Below are positions 24,801 to 32,697 of a stretch of 64,000 nucleotides of DNA, piece after piece. The notes beneath the pieces were generated by a model. It was not told the origin of the DNA. It searched no databases and saw nothing but the letters and a program-made list of their open reading frames with translations. The stretch's first letter is position 1; each line of letters begins with the position of its first letter. Source of the DNA: Selenomonas_A ruminantium_I. GTDB taxonomy: Bacteria > Bacillota > Negativicutes > Selenomonadales > Selenomonadaceae. The stretch lies in the NCBI GenBank assembly GCA_946541505.1, contig CAMNJO010000007.1, forward strand, positions 13,266-77,265. Reading direction: 5' to 3'. The position numbers and the translations under genes are program-made.

Positions 24801-25076
24801 CCAGCCTTGGTCATAGCCGATGTATTCATACTGCCATTCCAGATAACGGCTGATTAAATGCAGATAATCATAGCCGTAACCATAGCGGTTCCCACTACCA
24901 TCCATAGCATGATAGCCGGTCATCTGGTAAAAACCGACCCGCACCACCTGCTGCTGCGGATATAAGGAAAACTCTGCCCCAGTCTTCTTCACCGGCAGGC
25001 AGAGAAAAAATACTGCCATAAACAGCAGCAAACAGCGCCCCCATATAATTAAACTTCGCTTTCGTTCCAGAAGCAT
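21852..25076 (-). CDS. Hybrid sensor histidine kinase with two periplasmic solute-binding domains
   Basis: A BvgS/EvgS-like sensor of ~1074 residues. An N-terminal hydrophobic segment (IIWGRCLLLFMAVFFLCLP) is followed by two SBP_bac_3 (Venus-flytrap) domains, roughly 40-280 and 290-510. A membrane helix (FILLAILMVMLAGMVLITLI) and a PAS-like domain follow. HisKA has the phospho-His in SHEIRTPLNAIIGY, then HATPase_c. A C-terminal receiver (LLLVEDNEMNREI, with the Asp in AILMDVQMPVLDGY) ends the protein. It likely senses amino acids or similar solutes outside the inner membrane. No DNA-binding partner is adjacent. The start is uncertain: ATG at 25076 is favoured by AAGGA 11 bases upstream; ATG at 25088 is possible. 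Confidence 0.92.
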   Translation of the reverse strand: MLLERKRSLIIWGRCLLLFMAVFFLCLPVKKTGAEFSLYPQQQVVRVGFYQMTGYHAMDGSGNRYGYGYDYLHLISRYLEWQYEYIGYDQGWKEMFDLLDRGEIDLLTAVQKTPEREAKYLYTDKPMAYSSLMLTTLEDNAKYQPRNPESYDGMRVGLLIGNVRTKEFDEFAQKQGFSYTPVYFESIGREEAALHSGEVDAIVTSSKRVIRKEKILELRNPQPLYVITTPDKQKLIEGINKAQYKLSALDPGWEVALGSNYYAERADRMMALSAESQDFLQNLRESDKVFRVVVMPNANPYAYFDNEGRAQGILPDIFRIMAENAGIKYEFIYTANQAEYEKWLQDDETDMVLGMSASFHEAELVHYKLTQPILQTSIVQLSLKNESPDGAIAMTANLKRKLAMTGDLPENAVDQHYDTPEEAVAALKSGKCSSIYMLGLIGEKYVNLDDNNKLRIAIVPGLSLNMRLGVRDTFDHRLLEVLSAAMPPMTSPEVQNIIYRHTEVQPRSMSWKEMVYSYPLQFILLAILMVMLAGMVLITLIRNNATRQDEKRRQEIDAVMSYICRLNEMVVKVDLKNNTATEYHIDEEGHVFVDMLPHSIERYTSYLHPEEKAKFQPEGQFYKEMQEAFAKKESYYCEVRKQAGEDIYRFFSCRFQPYFQGDELEGFYFYRQDIDDLRRKEISQREALIDALDTARHASAAKGDFLSRMSHEIRTPLNAIIGYLTLGTQQDNHEQDLRQLIDKSQIAAHHLLGLINDILDLSSIEQGKLKIAREEFSLREMITEIQTIFTGQLQQKNITFVLDDERIHHSQVMGDPMRIKQVLMNIFSNAAKFTPEGGKIEFVIKQVLRPGNILITTFEITDNGIGMSPEYLKNIFKPFEQENAKVAHKYGGSGLGLAITQNLVKMMQGSIEVRSTQNVGTSFYISIPLQAGADIREEPEEKETKEVSLAGMHLLLVEDNEMNREISETILTQQGFVIDTAVDGQDAVDKFEAAEPGTYKAILMDVQMPVLDGYGATKAIRRSGKPDAATVPIIAVTADVFTDDVARVMACGMNDYLSKPIDFDKLIEKLRKFA

Positions 25077-25103
25077 TTTTGACACCATCCTTGTTTTGGG
25101 CAC

Positions 25104-25159
25104 AAAAAAACCGCCGACAGGAATCCATATTGTGTAAATTCTCTGTCAGCGGTTTTTTT
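25104..25159. terminator. Terminator after the ABC-F gene
   Basis: On the minus strand, ACCGCTGACAG and CTGTCGGCGGT pair, followed by a run of seven Ts; A-runs make it symmetrical. It lies between the ABC-F stop and the hybrid kinase start. Confidence 0.85.
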
Positions 25160-25189
25160 CCTGCCATACAGGCCGGTGATTGTCTAAAA

Positions 25190-26746
25190 TTAAATAATTT
25201 TTGTCGTCCAGCGTTCGATATTCCAAACCGAATCCACAATGTCCTCGTAGAACTCCGGCTCATGGGAAACCAGAAGCACCGTGCCCTTGTATTCCTTGAT
25301 GGCCCGCTTGAGTTCCTTCTTGGCCTCGACATCCAGATGGTTGGTCGGCTCGTCGAGCACCAGCAGATTCACCGGCTTCTGCATGATTTTGCAGAGACGG
25401 ACTTTGGCGGCTTCACCACCGGACAGAGCCAGCATCTTGGTCGTGATATGGTCATTGGTCAGACCGCAGGAAGCCAGCGCCGCCCGCACCTCAAAATTGG
25501 TCATGCCGGGGTATTCCTGCCAGACTTCTTCCAGCGCCGTATTGTTATTGCCCGCCGCACTTTCCTGTTCAAAGTAGCCGGTACTGACAAATTCGCCATG
25601 CTCTATGTGACCGCTGATGGGCTTTATGATGCCCAGAAGCGTCTTTAAGAGCGTGGATTTTCCCAGACCGTTGGTGCCGCGAATGGCGATTTTTTTGCCG
25701 CGCTCCACCTGAATGTCCACGGGGCTTGTCAGTGCCGTATCATAGCCGAGTACCAGCCGCTTGGCCTCAATCACAAAGCGGGAGGGCGTGCGGTCAGACT
25801 GGAAGTGGAAATGCGGTTTGGGCTTTTCCTGACGCTTGGTCAGGACTTCCATCTTGTCAAGCTTCTTCTGACGGCTGTTGGCCATGCCGCGGGTAGCAAC
25901 GCGGGCCTTGTTGCGCTGGATAAAGTCCTGCTCCTTCTTGATTTCCGCCTGCTGGCGCTCATAGGCGGCTTCCTCCTGTTTGCGCTTTAAGGCCGCCATT
26001 TCCTCGAACTTTTCATAGCTGCCCGTATAGCGGTCAAGGTGAAGATTGTCCACATGGTAGATTACATTGGTTACGGCATTGAGGAACGGCACATCATGGG
26101 ATACGAGGATAAAGGCGTTCTCGTAGTTCGTCAGATAATTCTTGAGCCAGTTGATATGCTCTACGTCCAAATAGTTGGTCGGCTCGTCCAAGATGAGGAT
26201 TTCGGGATTCTGCAAGAGAAGTTTCGTGAGCAGAACTTTCGTGCGCTGACCACCGGAGAGTTCATCAACCTTCTTGTCAAGGCCGATATCCCGCAGGCCA
26301 AGGCCGCCGGATACTTCCTCAATGCGGGCATCAATGGTGTAGTAACTGCCCGCTTCGAGCATATCCTGAATATCGCCCACATCCCGCATAAGGGCATCCA
26401 TTTCCTCCGGCGTGGCATCACCCATCTTGTCATAGGCAGCGAGCATTTCCTGCTCGGCCTGCACCATATCGTCAAAGGCGGTGCGCAGGGTGTCGCGAAT
26501 GGTCATGCCCGGCTTTAAGACTGCGTGCTGGTCAAGATAGCCCACCTTCACGCGCCGCGCCCATTCCACGGTACCCGCATCGGGCGTAAGCTGCCCCGTG
26601 ATGATGGAAAGGAATGTTGACTTGCCCTCACCATTGGCACCGACTAATGCCACATGCTCGCCCTTCAGCAAACGGAAACTAACGTCCTCAAAAATCTCCC
26701 GGCCGCCATAGCTGTGGGATAAATGGGAAACGTTCAAAATACTCAT
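25190..26746 (-). CDS. ABC-F family ATPase
   Basis: A ribosome-associated ATPase with two nucleotide-binding domains and no membrane part; ABC-F proteins modulate translation or protect from antibiotics. Walker A motifs are GANGEGKST (~36-44) and GTNGLGKST. Signature motifs are ELSGGQRTKV and ALSGGEAAKV. Two LDEPTN Walker B/D-loop elements flank a lysine- and glutamate-rich linker (~240-310). The 518 residues match YbiT/Uup-like members. AAGGAG precedes the ATG. Whether it gives resistance cannot be told from sequence. Confidence 0.93.
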   Translation of the reverse strand: MSILNVSHLSHSYGGREIFEDVSFRLLKGEHVALVGANGEGKSTFLSIITGQLTPDAGTVEWARRVKVGYLDQHAVLKPGMTIRDTLRTAFDDMVQAEQEMLAAYDKMGDATPEEMDALMRDVGDIQDMLEAGSYYTIDARIEEVSGGLGLRDIGLDKKVDELSGGQRTKVLLTKLLLQNPEILILDEPTNYLDVEHINWLKNYLTNYENAFILVSHDVPFLNAVTNVIYHVDNLHLDRYTGSYEKFEEMAALKRKQEEAAYERQQAEIKKEQDFIQRNKARVATRGMANSRQKKLDKMEVLTKRQEKPKPHFHFQSDRTPSRFVIEAKRLVLGYDTALTSPVDIQVERGKKIAIRGTNGLGKSTLLKTLLGIIKPISGHIEHGEFVSTGYFEQESAAGNNNTALEEVWQEYPGMTNFEVRAALASCGLTNDHITTKMLALSGGEAAKVRLCKIMQKPVNLLVLDEPTNHLDVEAKKELKRAIKEYKGTVLLVSHEPEFYEDIVDSVWNIERWTTKII

Positions 26747-26774
26747 GAATACTTTCTCCTTACCTCATTTTACT

Positions 26775-26804
26775 AAAAAAGAGCCGTTCCAAAGAACAGC
26801 TCTT
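26775..26804 (-). terminator. Terminator of tRNA-Pro
   Basis: On the minus strand AAGAGCTGTTC and GAACGGCTCTT pair around TTTG, followed by TTTTTT, just after the tRNA and before the ABC-F gene. Confidence 0.85.
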
Positions 26805-26816
26805 GCATTTACTAAA

Positions 26817-26893
26817 TGGTCGGAACGACGGGATTTGAACCCACGACCTCTTCCACCCCAAGGAAGCGCGCTACCAAACTGCGCTACGTCCCG
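26817..26893 (-). tRNA. tRNA-Pro (anticodon GGG)
   Basis: A 77-base cloverleaf with a CGGGACG acceptor start, D arm, anticodon stem CTTCC/GGAAG with loop TTGGGGT, T arm GTGGGTTCAAATCCC and encoded CCA. It has its own promoter and terminator. Confidence 0.97.
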
Positions 26894-26903
26894 AACAAGT
26901 AAT

Positions 26904-26932
26904 ATAATACTACATTGGCAGAGGATTGTAAA
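26904..26932 (-). promoter_or_regulatory. Promoter of tRNA-Pro
   Basis: TTTACA (26932-26927), 17 bases and TATTAT (26909-26904) on the minus strand, about 11 bases before the mature tRNA. Confidence 0.75.
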
Positions 26933-26951
26933 CCCCTTTTTTTATTTTTTA

Positions 26952-28232
26952 TTAGAGATGCCAAATCCAAATGTAGATATTGGCCATGATGATGGTAAGA
27001 ATCATCACCGGGAAAGCTACCTTCATAAAGCCAATGAAGGAAATCTGCTTGCCATGCTGAGCGGCCAGCGATGCCACAACCACATTGGCCGAAGCACCGA
27101 TAAGCGTACCATTGCCGCCAAGGCAGGCACCGAGCGCCAAACTCCACCACATGGGTTCGAGGTTACTAAGACCCATCTGGCCCATATCCTGAATCAGCGG
27201 GATAAGCGTAGCCACGAAGGGAATGTTATCGATGAAGGCTGAGGCAATGGCACTCATCCAGAGGATAAGCATGGCCGTCATCGGCACATTGCCGTTGGTT
27301 ACGGCCAATGCTTCTGCCGCCATAGCCTTGATTACACCGGTTTCCACCAGCGCACCGACCAGAACAAACAAACCGGCAAAGAAGAAGATAGCCAGCCATT
27401 CCACTTTGGAGAGGACTTTGGCAATCATGGCCTCATTGCGGGTGTAAGTAATGAGCAGCAACAGACCTGCACCTGTAAGCGCAGCCGTAGCCGTTTCAAG
27501 TCCCAAGGCACCATGCATGGCAAAGAGCGTAATCGTAAAGAAGATTACGGCCAGACATTTTTTCAGCAAGACCTTGTCGGCAATCTGACTTACCGCATTA
27601 AGGCGCATAACCTTGTCCTGCAACTCCGGCGTGGTCTTGAGCCGGCTGCCGTAGAGCATCACCAAAACAGCCTGCACTACGATAAAGATGGCCACAGATA
27701 CCAGTGTCATATTCTGGATAAAATCCATGAAGCTGAGTCCTACCGCACTGCCAATCATAATATTGGGCGGGTCACCGATAAGCGTTGCCGTACCGCCGAT
27801 ATTCGAGGAAATAATCTGTGCCATAAGATACGGCTTTACATCCACCTTGAGCTGTGAGGTAATGCTGAAGGTAATCGGTACCGTTAAGAGCACCGTGGTT
27901 ACGTTATCCAAGAGAGCCGAGCACACCGCCGTAATGGTCGAGAGCGCGACCAAGAGTGCCACAGGCTTGGCCTTGACCTTCTTGGCCGCCCAGATGGCGA
28001 GGAAGTTGAACAGTCCTGTCTCACTGGTAATATTGACAATAATCATCATGCCCATCAAAAGGCCCAAGGTATTAAAGTCAATGTGATGAATAGCCGTTTC
28101 CTGACTGATAATCCCGAACAGAATCATCAGCATGGCACCGAAGATACCCACAATCGTCCGGTGTACCTTTTCGGAGATAATAAGTGCATAAGCGGCAACG
28201 AAGATAATCACCGCAATTGTTGTACTGGTCAA
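26952..28232 (-). CDS. ArsB/NhaD-type ion transporter permease
   Basis: A polytopic inner-membrane transporter of 426 residues with about 11-12 hydrophobic helices. The motif IGGTATLIGDPPNIMIGSA and the late GNGTLIGASANVVVASLA are the paired hairpin signatures of the ion-transporter superfamily (ArsB, NhaD, citrate transporters). The substrate, probably Na+/H+ or an anion, cannot be fixed. The frame begins at TTG (28232) with AGGGA upstream. It lies 29 bp after glnS on the same strand and may be co-transcribed with it. Confidence 0.88.
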   Translation of the reverse strand: MTSTTIAVIIFVAAYALIISEKVHRTIVGIFGAMLMILFGIISQETAIHHIDFNTLGLLMGMMIIVNITSETGLFNFLAIWAAKKVKAKPVALLVALSTITAVCSALLDNVTTVLLTVPITFSITSQLKVDVKPYLMAQIISSNIGGTATLIGDPPNIMIGSAVGLSFMDFIQNMTLVSVAIFIVVQAVLVMLYGSRLKTTPELQDKVMRLNAVSQIADKVLLKKCLAVIFFTITLFAMHGALGLETATAALTGAGLLLLITYTRNEAMIAKVLSKVEWLAIFFFAGLFVLVGALVETGVIKAMAAEALAVTNGNVPMTAMLILWMSAIASAFIDNIPFVATLIPLIQDMGQMGLSNLEPMWWSLALGACLGGNGTLIGASANVVVASLAAQHGKQISFIGFMKVAFPVMILTIIMANIYIWIWHL

Positions 28233-28261
28233 AATTATCCCTGCTTTCTCAAATTCTCAAA

Positions 28262-29941
28262 TTATCCCTTTTTCTTTTCCTTGGCCCAGGTATCTTTAAG
28301 CCCTACCACCCGGTTAAAGACCAGCTTATCCGGCGTAGTATCCGGGTCGATAACAAAATAGCCTGTCCGCAGGAACTGATAATGCTTGCCGGCAGCCTGC
28401 AGTTTTACACTGGGTTCTACCAGAGCATTGTCGATTATCTCCAGCGAATTCTTGTTGAGGGCGCCGATGAAATCTTCGGGCAGATTGCCGTTTTCATCGG
28501 TTTCCAGCAGGTAGTCATAAAGACGGACTTCTGCAGGTACAGCGGTTTTCGCAGCTACCCAGTGAATCGTGCCCTTGACCTTGCGGCCCGCAGTTGCCCC
28601 GCCCGTCTTGGAATCAAGATCAGCCGTGCAGCGCAGTTCTACGACATTACCCTGCTCGTCCTTGATGACCTCTTCGCATTTGATGATATAGGCATGTTTG
28701 AGGCGTACTTCGCCGCCCGGTTTCAAGCGGAAGAACTTCTTGGGCGCATCTTCCATGAAATCTTCCTGCTCAATGTAGATTTCGCGGGAGAAGGGAATAA
28801 AGCGATGACCGCCGTGCATGGGGTTGTTGTCGCCCAGCAGCCATTCTTCCTTATCCTCCGGATAGTTGGTAATCACGACCTTCAGCGGACGCAGCACCGC
28901 CATAATGCGGTCAGCGTTTTCATTGAGGTCAGCGCGCACGCAGGATTCGAGCATGGCCACATCGACGAGGCTGTTGCCCTTGGCCACACCGATTTCCTCG
29001 CAGAACTTGCGCAGGGAAGCCGGCGTAAAGCCACGGCGGCGCAGACCGGAAATGGTCGGCATACGCGGGTCATCCCAACCGCGCACATGACCTTCTTCCA
29101 CGAGCTGACGCAGTTTGCGCTTGCTGGTCACGGTATTCGTGAGGTTCAGGCGGGCAAACTCAATCTGGCGTGGGCGCGTGTTGACGTCAAAATCCAGATT
29201 TTCCAGCAGCCAGTCATAGAACGGACGATGTTCCTCAAATTCGAGCGTGCAGACGGAATGGGTAATGCCCTCGATGGCATCGGACAGCGGATGGGCAAAG
29301 TCATACATCGGATAGATGCACCATTTATCCCCCGTGCGGTGATGATGGGCATGGGCAATGCGGTAGATAACCGTGTCGCGCATAACCATATTCGGCGAAG
29401 CCATGTCGATTTTGGCGCGCAGTACCTTTTCGCCATCACCGAATTCACCGGCCTTCATACGGGTGAACAGGTCAAGGTTTTCCTCCACACTGCGGTTGCG
29501 ATACGGGCTTTCCTTGCCCGGCTCCGTCAAGGTGCCGCGGTATTCCTTAATCTGTTCTGCCGTCAAATCGTCCACATAAGCCAGACCCTTTTTAATGAGT
29601 TCTACGGCATAATCATAGAGTTTATCAAAGTAGTCGGAAGCATAGTACATACGATTCTGCCAGCTGAAGCCGAGCCAGCGGATATCTTCCTGAATGGAAT
29701 CCACATACTCCGTGTCTTCCTTGGTCGGGTTGGTATCATCAAAACGCAGGTTGCAAAGGCCGTGGTTGTACTCTGCCAAGCCAAAGTTCAGGCAGATGGA
29801 TTTTGCATGGCCGATATGCAGATAGCCATTGGGTTCGGGTGGGAAACGTGTATGAATACCTTCCGTATACTTACCGTTTCGCTGATCTTCCTCAATCGCA
29901 TTCTGCACAAAGTTCGTGGCGATTGTCGTATTTTCTGCCAT
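28262..29941 (-). CDS. glnS: Glutaminyl-tRNA synthetase
   Basis: Class I synthetase that charges tRNA-Gln directly; 559 residues. The HIGH motif is at 42-45 within PPEPNGYLHIGHAKS, and the KMSKS-equivalent lies near TSKRKLRQLV. The C-terminal beta-barrel anticodon-binding part ends near FNRVVGLKDTWA. GGAGAG precedes the ATG. Many Firmicutes lack glnS and use GatCAB, so its presence is a mild taxonomic marker. Confidence 0.97.
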   Translation of the reverse strand: MAENTTIATNFVQNAIEEDQRNGKYTEGIHTRFPPEPNGYLHIGHAKSICLNFGLAEYNHGLCNLRFDDTNPTKEDTEYVDSIQEDIRWLGFSWQNRMYYASDYFDKLYDYAVELIKKGLAYVDDLTAEQIKEYRGTLTEPGKESPYRNRSVEENLDLFTRMKAGEFGDGEKVLRAKIDMASPNMVMRDTVIYRIAHAHHHRTGDKWCIYPMYDFAHPLSDAIEGITHSVCTLEFEEHRPFYDWLLENLDFDVNTRPRQIEFARLNLTNTVTSKRKLRQLVEEGHVRGWDDPRMPTISGLRRRGFTPASLRKFCEEIGVAKGNSLVDVAMLESCVRADLNENADRIMAVLRPLKVVITNYPEDKEEWLLGDNNPMHGGHRFIPFSREIYIEQEDFMEDAPKKFFRLKPGGEVRLKHAYIIKCEEVIKDEQGNVVELRCTADLDSKTGGATAGRKVKGTIHWVAAKTAVPAEVRLYDYLLETDENGNLPEDFIGALNKNSLEIIDNALVEPSVKLQAAGKHYQFLRTGYFVIDPDTTPDKLVFNRVVGLKDTWAKEKKKG

Positions 29942-29954
29942 TATATTCTCTCCT

Positions 29955-30761
29955 TTATAGATATGCGCTCACATCATCCGAAGCTGCGCATTTTTTCTCG
30001 ATATACGCCCACAAGCGGTCAATCCCCACCTGTACGCCTTCCTGCTCGGGCAGATGGTCAATAATCTTCTGGATATAGCCGCGCTCCACCATCTTCTTTA
30101 ACGTCCAGCCAAAGTTCACATCATACACCCACAAGAGACGCACCAGACGGCGGTCACCTAAGGTCTTCAACTTGCGATAATCAGCCTGCTCGCCTGCGGC
30201 AAAAGCCTGTACAAATTCCGGACTGATAAGCTCCGAGGTCTTCGCTTTCATAAATTTTGGTGCCTTATCCGCATTTTCCGCGTCAAGGAAAGGTGACAGA
30301 ACCCGATAAATATCCAATTTATCGGCATCCCGCAGGAGTTTGGCAAAAAGCAGATACCTGCCTGACGCCTCCGCCGGAATTTCCTTTTTGTTGTGATACT
30401 TTATCGCATAGCGGACTAAATCTGCATCCATTGCGGACAAACCATCCATATAGGGCATTTCCTCAGCTAATACCTTCAGCCCTAAATCCGCATGGTCTTC
30501 CGACTGGGAATCGTTAAAGGTCTTATAGATACTGTATTGCCGGAACCTGCCCACATCATGGAACAGTCCCATGATTTCGGCCAGCTCTGTATCATGCTCA
30601 CTAAGCCCCAGATGCTGTGCCAGGTCTCTGGCAATCGCGGTTACATAACCGGTATGAATCATCTTTATGCGGATGCCCTGCATGACCTCTTCATCATCGG
30701 TAACAAAGCGGTTCATATAGTCATCCATCCAAGTATGCATTTTTTTGAGTAATTCTTTCAA
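29955..30761 (-). CDS. HD-domain metal-dependent phosphohydrolase family protein
   Basis: A 268-residue soluble protein. The HD motif is seen in GLFHDVGRFRQY (~65-76), with an earlier metal-ligand His in MIHTGYV and a later Asp in LRDADKLDIYR; together these form the H-HD-D site. Substrates of such proteins are phosphomonoesters or cyclic nucleotides; the true one is unknown. The frame starts with TTG at 30761, seven bases after an AGGG; ATG at 30740 is an alternative. It is upstream of glnS by 13 bp, so probably in one operon. Confidence 0.87.
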   Translation of the reverse strand: MKELLKKMHTWMDDYMNRFVTDDEEVMQGIRIKMIHTGYVTAIARDLAQHLGLSEHDTELAEIMGLFHDVGRFRQYSIYKTFNDSQSEDHADLGLKVLAEEMPYMDGLSAMDADLVRYAIKYHNKKEIPAEASGRYLLFAKLLRDADKLDIYRVLSPFLDAENADKAPKFMKAKTSELISPEFVQAFAAGEQADYRKLKTLGDRRLVRLLWVYDVNFGWTLKKMVERGYIQKIIDHLPEQEGVQVGIDRLWAYIEKKCAASDDVSAYL

Positions 30762-30794
30762 TTACACACCCTTCTTTACAATGAAGTACACCTA

Positions 30795-30823
30795 ATTATA
30801 CTACGAAGGTCATGCTCACGCAA
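30795..30823 (-). promoter_or_regulatory. Promoter of the HD gene and glnS
   Basis: TTGCGT (30823-30818), 17 bases and TATAAT (30800-30795) on the minus strand. The -35 overlaps the last codons of niaR. Confidence 0.65.
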
Positions 30824-31334
30824 TATTAACCAAAATTCCCAACGTCTGCAATTCCTGCCGGATAGCTGTTAGTGCTTCCGCATCTGGCACCCGTACGGTG
30901 TGAATATGAATGCCGCCGGTCACCACCAGCAAGGGATTTGCCTGACATTTTTTCATCTTATTGAGGAAGTTTTTGACATCACGGCGGCTTTCCAAAAGCA
31001 AATCGCTCTTTAAGGGGCCATAAACCGGATGCTCCACAATGACATCCAATACTGCTCCACCGTTATCCACAATAGCATTAAGCTCCGCTTCCATATCTTC
31101 TGCTGTGTGCTGACAGACCAGTGTAACTTTCTGCTGACTGGGTTCATCCTCCGGCATGATATAACCGCGGGGCGTGGCAAAAATCTTTTGTCCCTCGGCC
31201 CGCAGGATGCTTACATCCCCCACGATAATCTGGCGGCTGACCCCCAGTTCCCGGGAAAGCCGTGTCCCCGTCAAAGGCTGGCTGGCTGCCTGCAAACGCC
31301 GCAGGACTTCGGCCCGCCGTTCCTCTGTGGTCAT
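30816..31334 (-). CDS. niaR: NiaR/YrxA-type niacin-responsive repressor
   Basis: A 172-residue regulator of NAD precursor genes. The N-terminal winged helix (~1-60) holds TGTRLSRELGVSRQIIVGDV. The C-terminal 3H domain (~70-170) binds nicotinate with metal and shows its histidines in CQHTAEDM, VEHPVYGPL and GGIHIHTVRV. GGGAGG precedes the ATG. No NAD biosynthesis or niacin transporter gene is adjacent, so its targets are elsewhere. Confidence 0.93.
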   Translation of the reverse strand: MTTEERRAEVLRRLQAASQPLTGTRLSRELGVSRQIIVGDVSILRAEGQKIFATPRGYIMPEDEPSQQKVTLVCQHTAEDMEAELNAIVDNGGAVLDVIVEHPVYGPLKSDLLLESRRDVKNFLNKMKKCQANPLLVVTGGIHIHTVRVPDAEALTAIRQELQTLGILVNIA

Positions 31335-31361
31335 GAAATCCCCTCCCCTATTTTTGTAAAC

Positions 31362-31384
31362 AAAAAAGCTGCCTTGCGGCAGCT
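31362..31384 (-). terminator. Terminator of the tRNA-Asn/Glu/Val cluster
   Basis: On the minus strand AGCTGCC, a GCAA loop and GGCAGCT are followed by TTTTTTG, 12 bases after tRNA-Val. Confidence 0.9.
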
Positions 31385-31395
31385 ATAATTTCAAA

Positions 31396-31471
31396 TGGTG
31401 GGCGATAACAGGATCGAACTGCTGACATCCTGCTTGTAAGGCAGGCGCTCTCCCAGCTGAGCTAATCGCCC
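31396..31471 (-). tRNA. tRNA-Val (anticodon TAC)
   Basis: 76 bases with acceptor GGGCGAT, D arm AGCTCAGCTGGGAGAGC, anticodon loop CTTACAA, T arm with GTTCGATCC and encoded CCA. Last of a three-tRNA transcript. Confidence 0.97.
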
Positions 31472-31476
31472 GAAAT

Positions 31477-31551
31477 TGGTGACGCGTATGGGATTCGAAC
31501 CCATGAAGCCGCCGTGAAAGGGCGGTGTCTTAACCACTTGACCAACGCGCC
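31477..31551 (-). tRNA. tRNA-Glu (anticodon TTC)
   Basis: 75 bases with acceptor GGCGCGT, anticodon stem CCGCC/GGCGG with loop CTTTCAC, T loop GTTCGAATC and encoded CCA. Middle of the cluster. Confidence 0.97.
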
Positions 31552-31553
31552 AT

Positions 31554-31629
31554 TGGCTCCCCGAGCTGGACTCGAACCAGCGACATATGGATTAACAGTC
31601 CACCGTTCTACCGACTGAACTATCGGGGA
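31554..31629 (-). tRNA. tRNA-Asn (anticodon GTT)
   Basis: 76 bases with acceptor TCCCCGA, anticodon loop CTGTTAA, T arm GCTGGTTCGAGTCCAGC and encoded CCA. First of the cluster, only two bases from tRNA-Glu. Confidence 0.97.
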
Positions 31630-31657
31630 ATCACTTGGTGTGTCACCAACGAAAATT

Positions 31658-31686
31658 ATTATACGACATCTTTTCGGAGATTGCAA
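31658..31686 (-). promoter_or_regulatory. Promoter of the tRNA cluster
   Basis: TTGCAA (31686-31681), 17 bases and TATAAT (31663-31658) on the minus strand. Confidence 0.8.
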
Positions 31687-31715
31687 CCCCTTTTTTAACT
31701 TTTTTTCAAAAAAAT

Positions 31716-32522
31716 TTAAATTATTTTTTGACCGGTCAAAAAGGCGGCGATTCCGCTGTCATTATTGCTCAATGTGACGGCCTTCGCCACGGCCTTGACA
31801 TCGTCGGGAGCATTGCCCATCGCGACACTCATTCCCGTGTACTCCAGCATGGCAAGGTCGTTGTAGTTATCGCCAAAGGACAGTGCCTCTGACTTGTCCA
31901 GGCCATAATCTTTGAGCATAACTTCAATCCCCGCCGCCTTGGACACAGCGCCATCCATAATTTCCAAAAGGATGTCGGAGGAACGCGCCACCTGAAACTG
32001 CGGATAATGCTGCTGAAAATACTTTTCTGCGGCGGCGCAGTCTGCTGGTTCTGCCATCAGAAGAATCTTATGCGGCAGCGTGCCCTGCGCAAGCAGGCTG
32101 TCAAAATCGGCCTGTTCAGCCTGCGCCGAAGTGATCTCTTCCTCACGCCTTACGCGCACATCCTGCTTATCCGTCACATACCAGTGATGAGCACTGTAAA
32201 AATTCACCGTCACCGCGGGGAATTTTTCGCCAATCTCTGCTAACAGTTTACGCACAGGAACAGCTGCCATATAGGTACTGGCCAGCTCTCTGCCCTCTTT
32301 GTCCAGCACATAGGCACCGCTGTAACAGATGATGGGCATCTTTATCCCCATATCCTCTGTAATCGGATAAATCGCCTCCGGCATCCGCGCCGACACCAGC
32401 ACAAAGGGTATGTCTCCTGCCACCAATTTCTTAACCGCCTCTTTAGTCTGACCAGTCACCTCATGCTGACTGGTCAAAACCGTACCGTCAATATCGGAAA
32501 ATACAATTTTTACGTTAGACAT
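31716..32522 (-). CDS. Cof-type HAD-IIB phosphatase
   Basis: A 268-residue haloacid dehalogenase phosphatase. Motif I is FSDIDGTVLTS with both Asp residues; motif II is FVLVSARMPEAI. A C2-type cap lies ~85-190. Motifs III/IV are in DKSEALSFGDNYNDLAML. Typical substrates are sugar phosphates or flavin phosphates, not predictable here. The ATG at 32522 has GGAGGA upstream; the frame extending to 32543 is leader. Confidence 0.9.
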   Translation of the reverse strand: MSNVKIVFSDIDGTVLTSQHEVTGQTKEAVKKLVAGDIPFVLVSARMPEAIYPITEDMGIKMPIICYSGAYVLDKEGRELASTYMAAVPVRKLLAEIGEKFPAVTVNFYSAHHWYVTDKQDVRVRREEEITSAQAEQADFDSLLAQGTLPHKILLMAEPADCAAAEKYFQQHYPQFQVARSSDILLEIMDGAVSKAAGIEVMLKDYGLDKSEALSFGDNYNDLAMLEYTGMSVAMGNAPDDVKAVAKAVTLSNNDSGIAAFLTGQKII

Positions 32523-32697
32523 ACAATCTCCTCCCGAGAACATTATGCCATATTAGCAAGCATTGCACCAGCATCAATAAAAGTCAGGACAAAACCTGAT
32601 ATAATCCTTTATAAAATATGTTATAATTATGATAATGGTATTGAGCAAGGACATTTATTTTATATTCTTCAGTCCGTTTGTGAAAGGATGGGATTTT

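Noticed and set aside
28217..30064. 615-codon plus-strand open frame
   Set aside because: Antisense to glnS; composition is typical of a shadow frame.
31730..31760. Palindrome TTTTTTGACCGGTCAAAAA as a terminator
   Set aside because: It lies within the last codons of the HAD phosphatase gene, and its stem is only the self-complementary core with no useful loop; not called.
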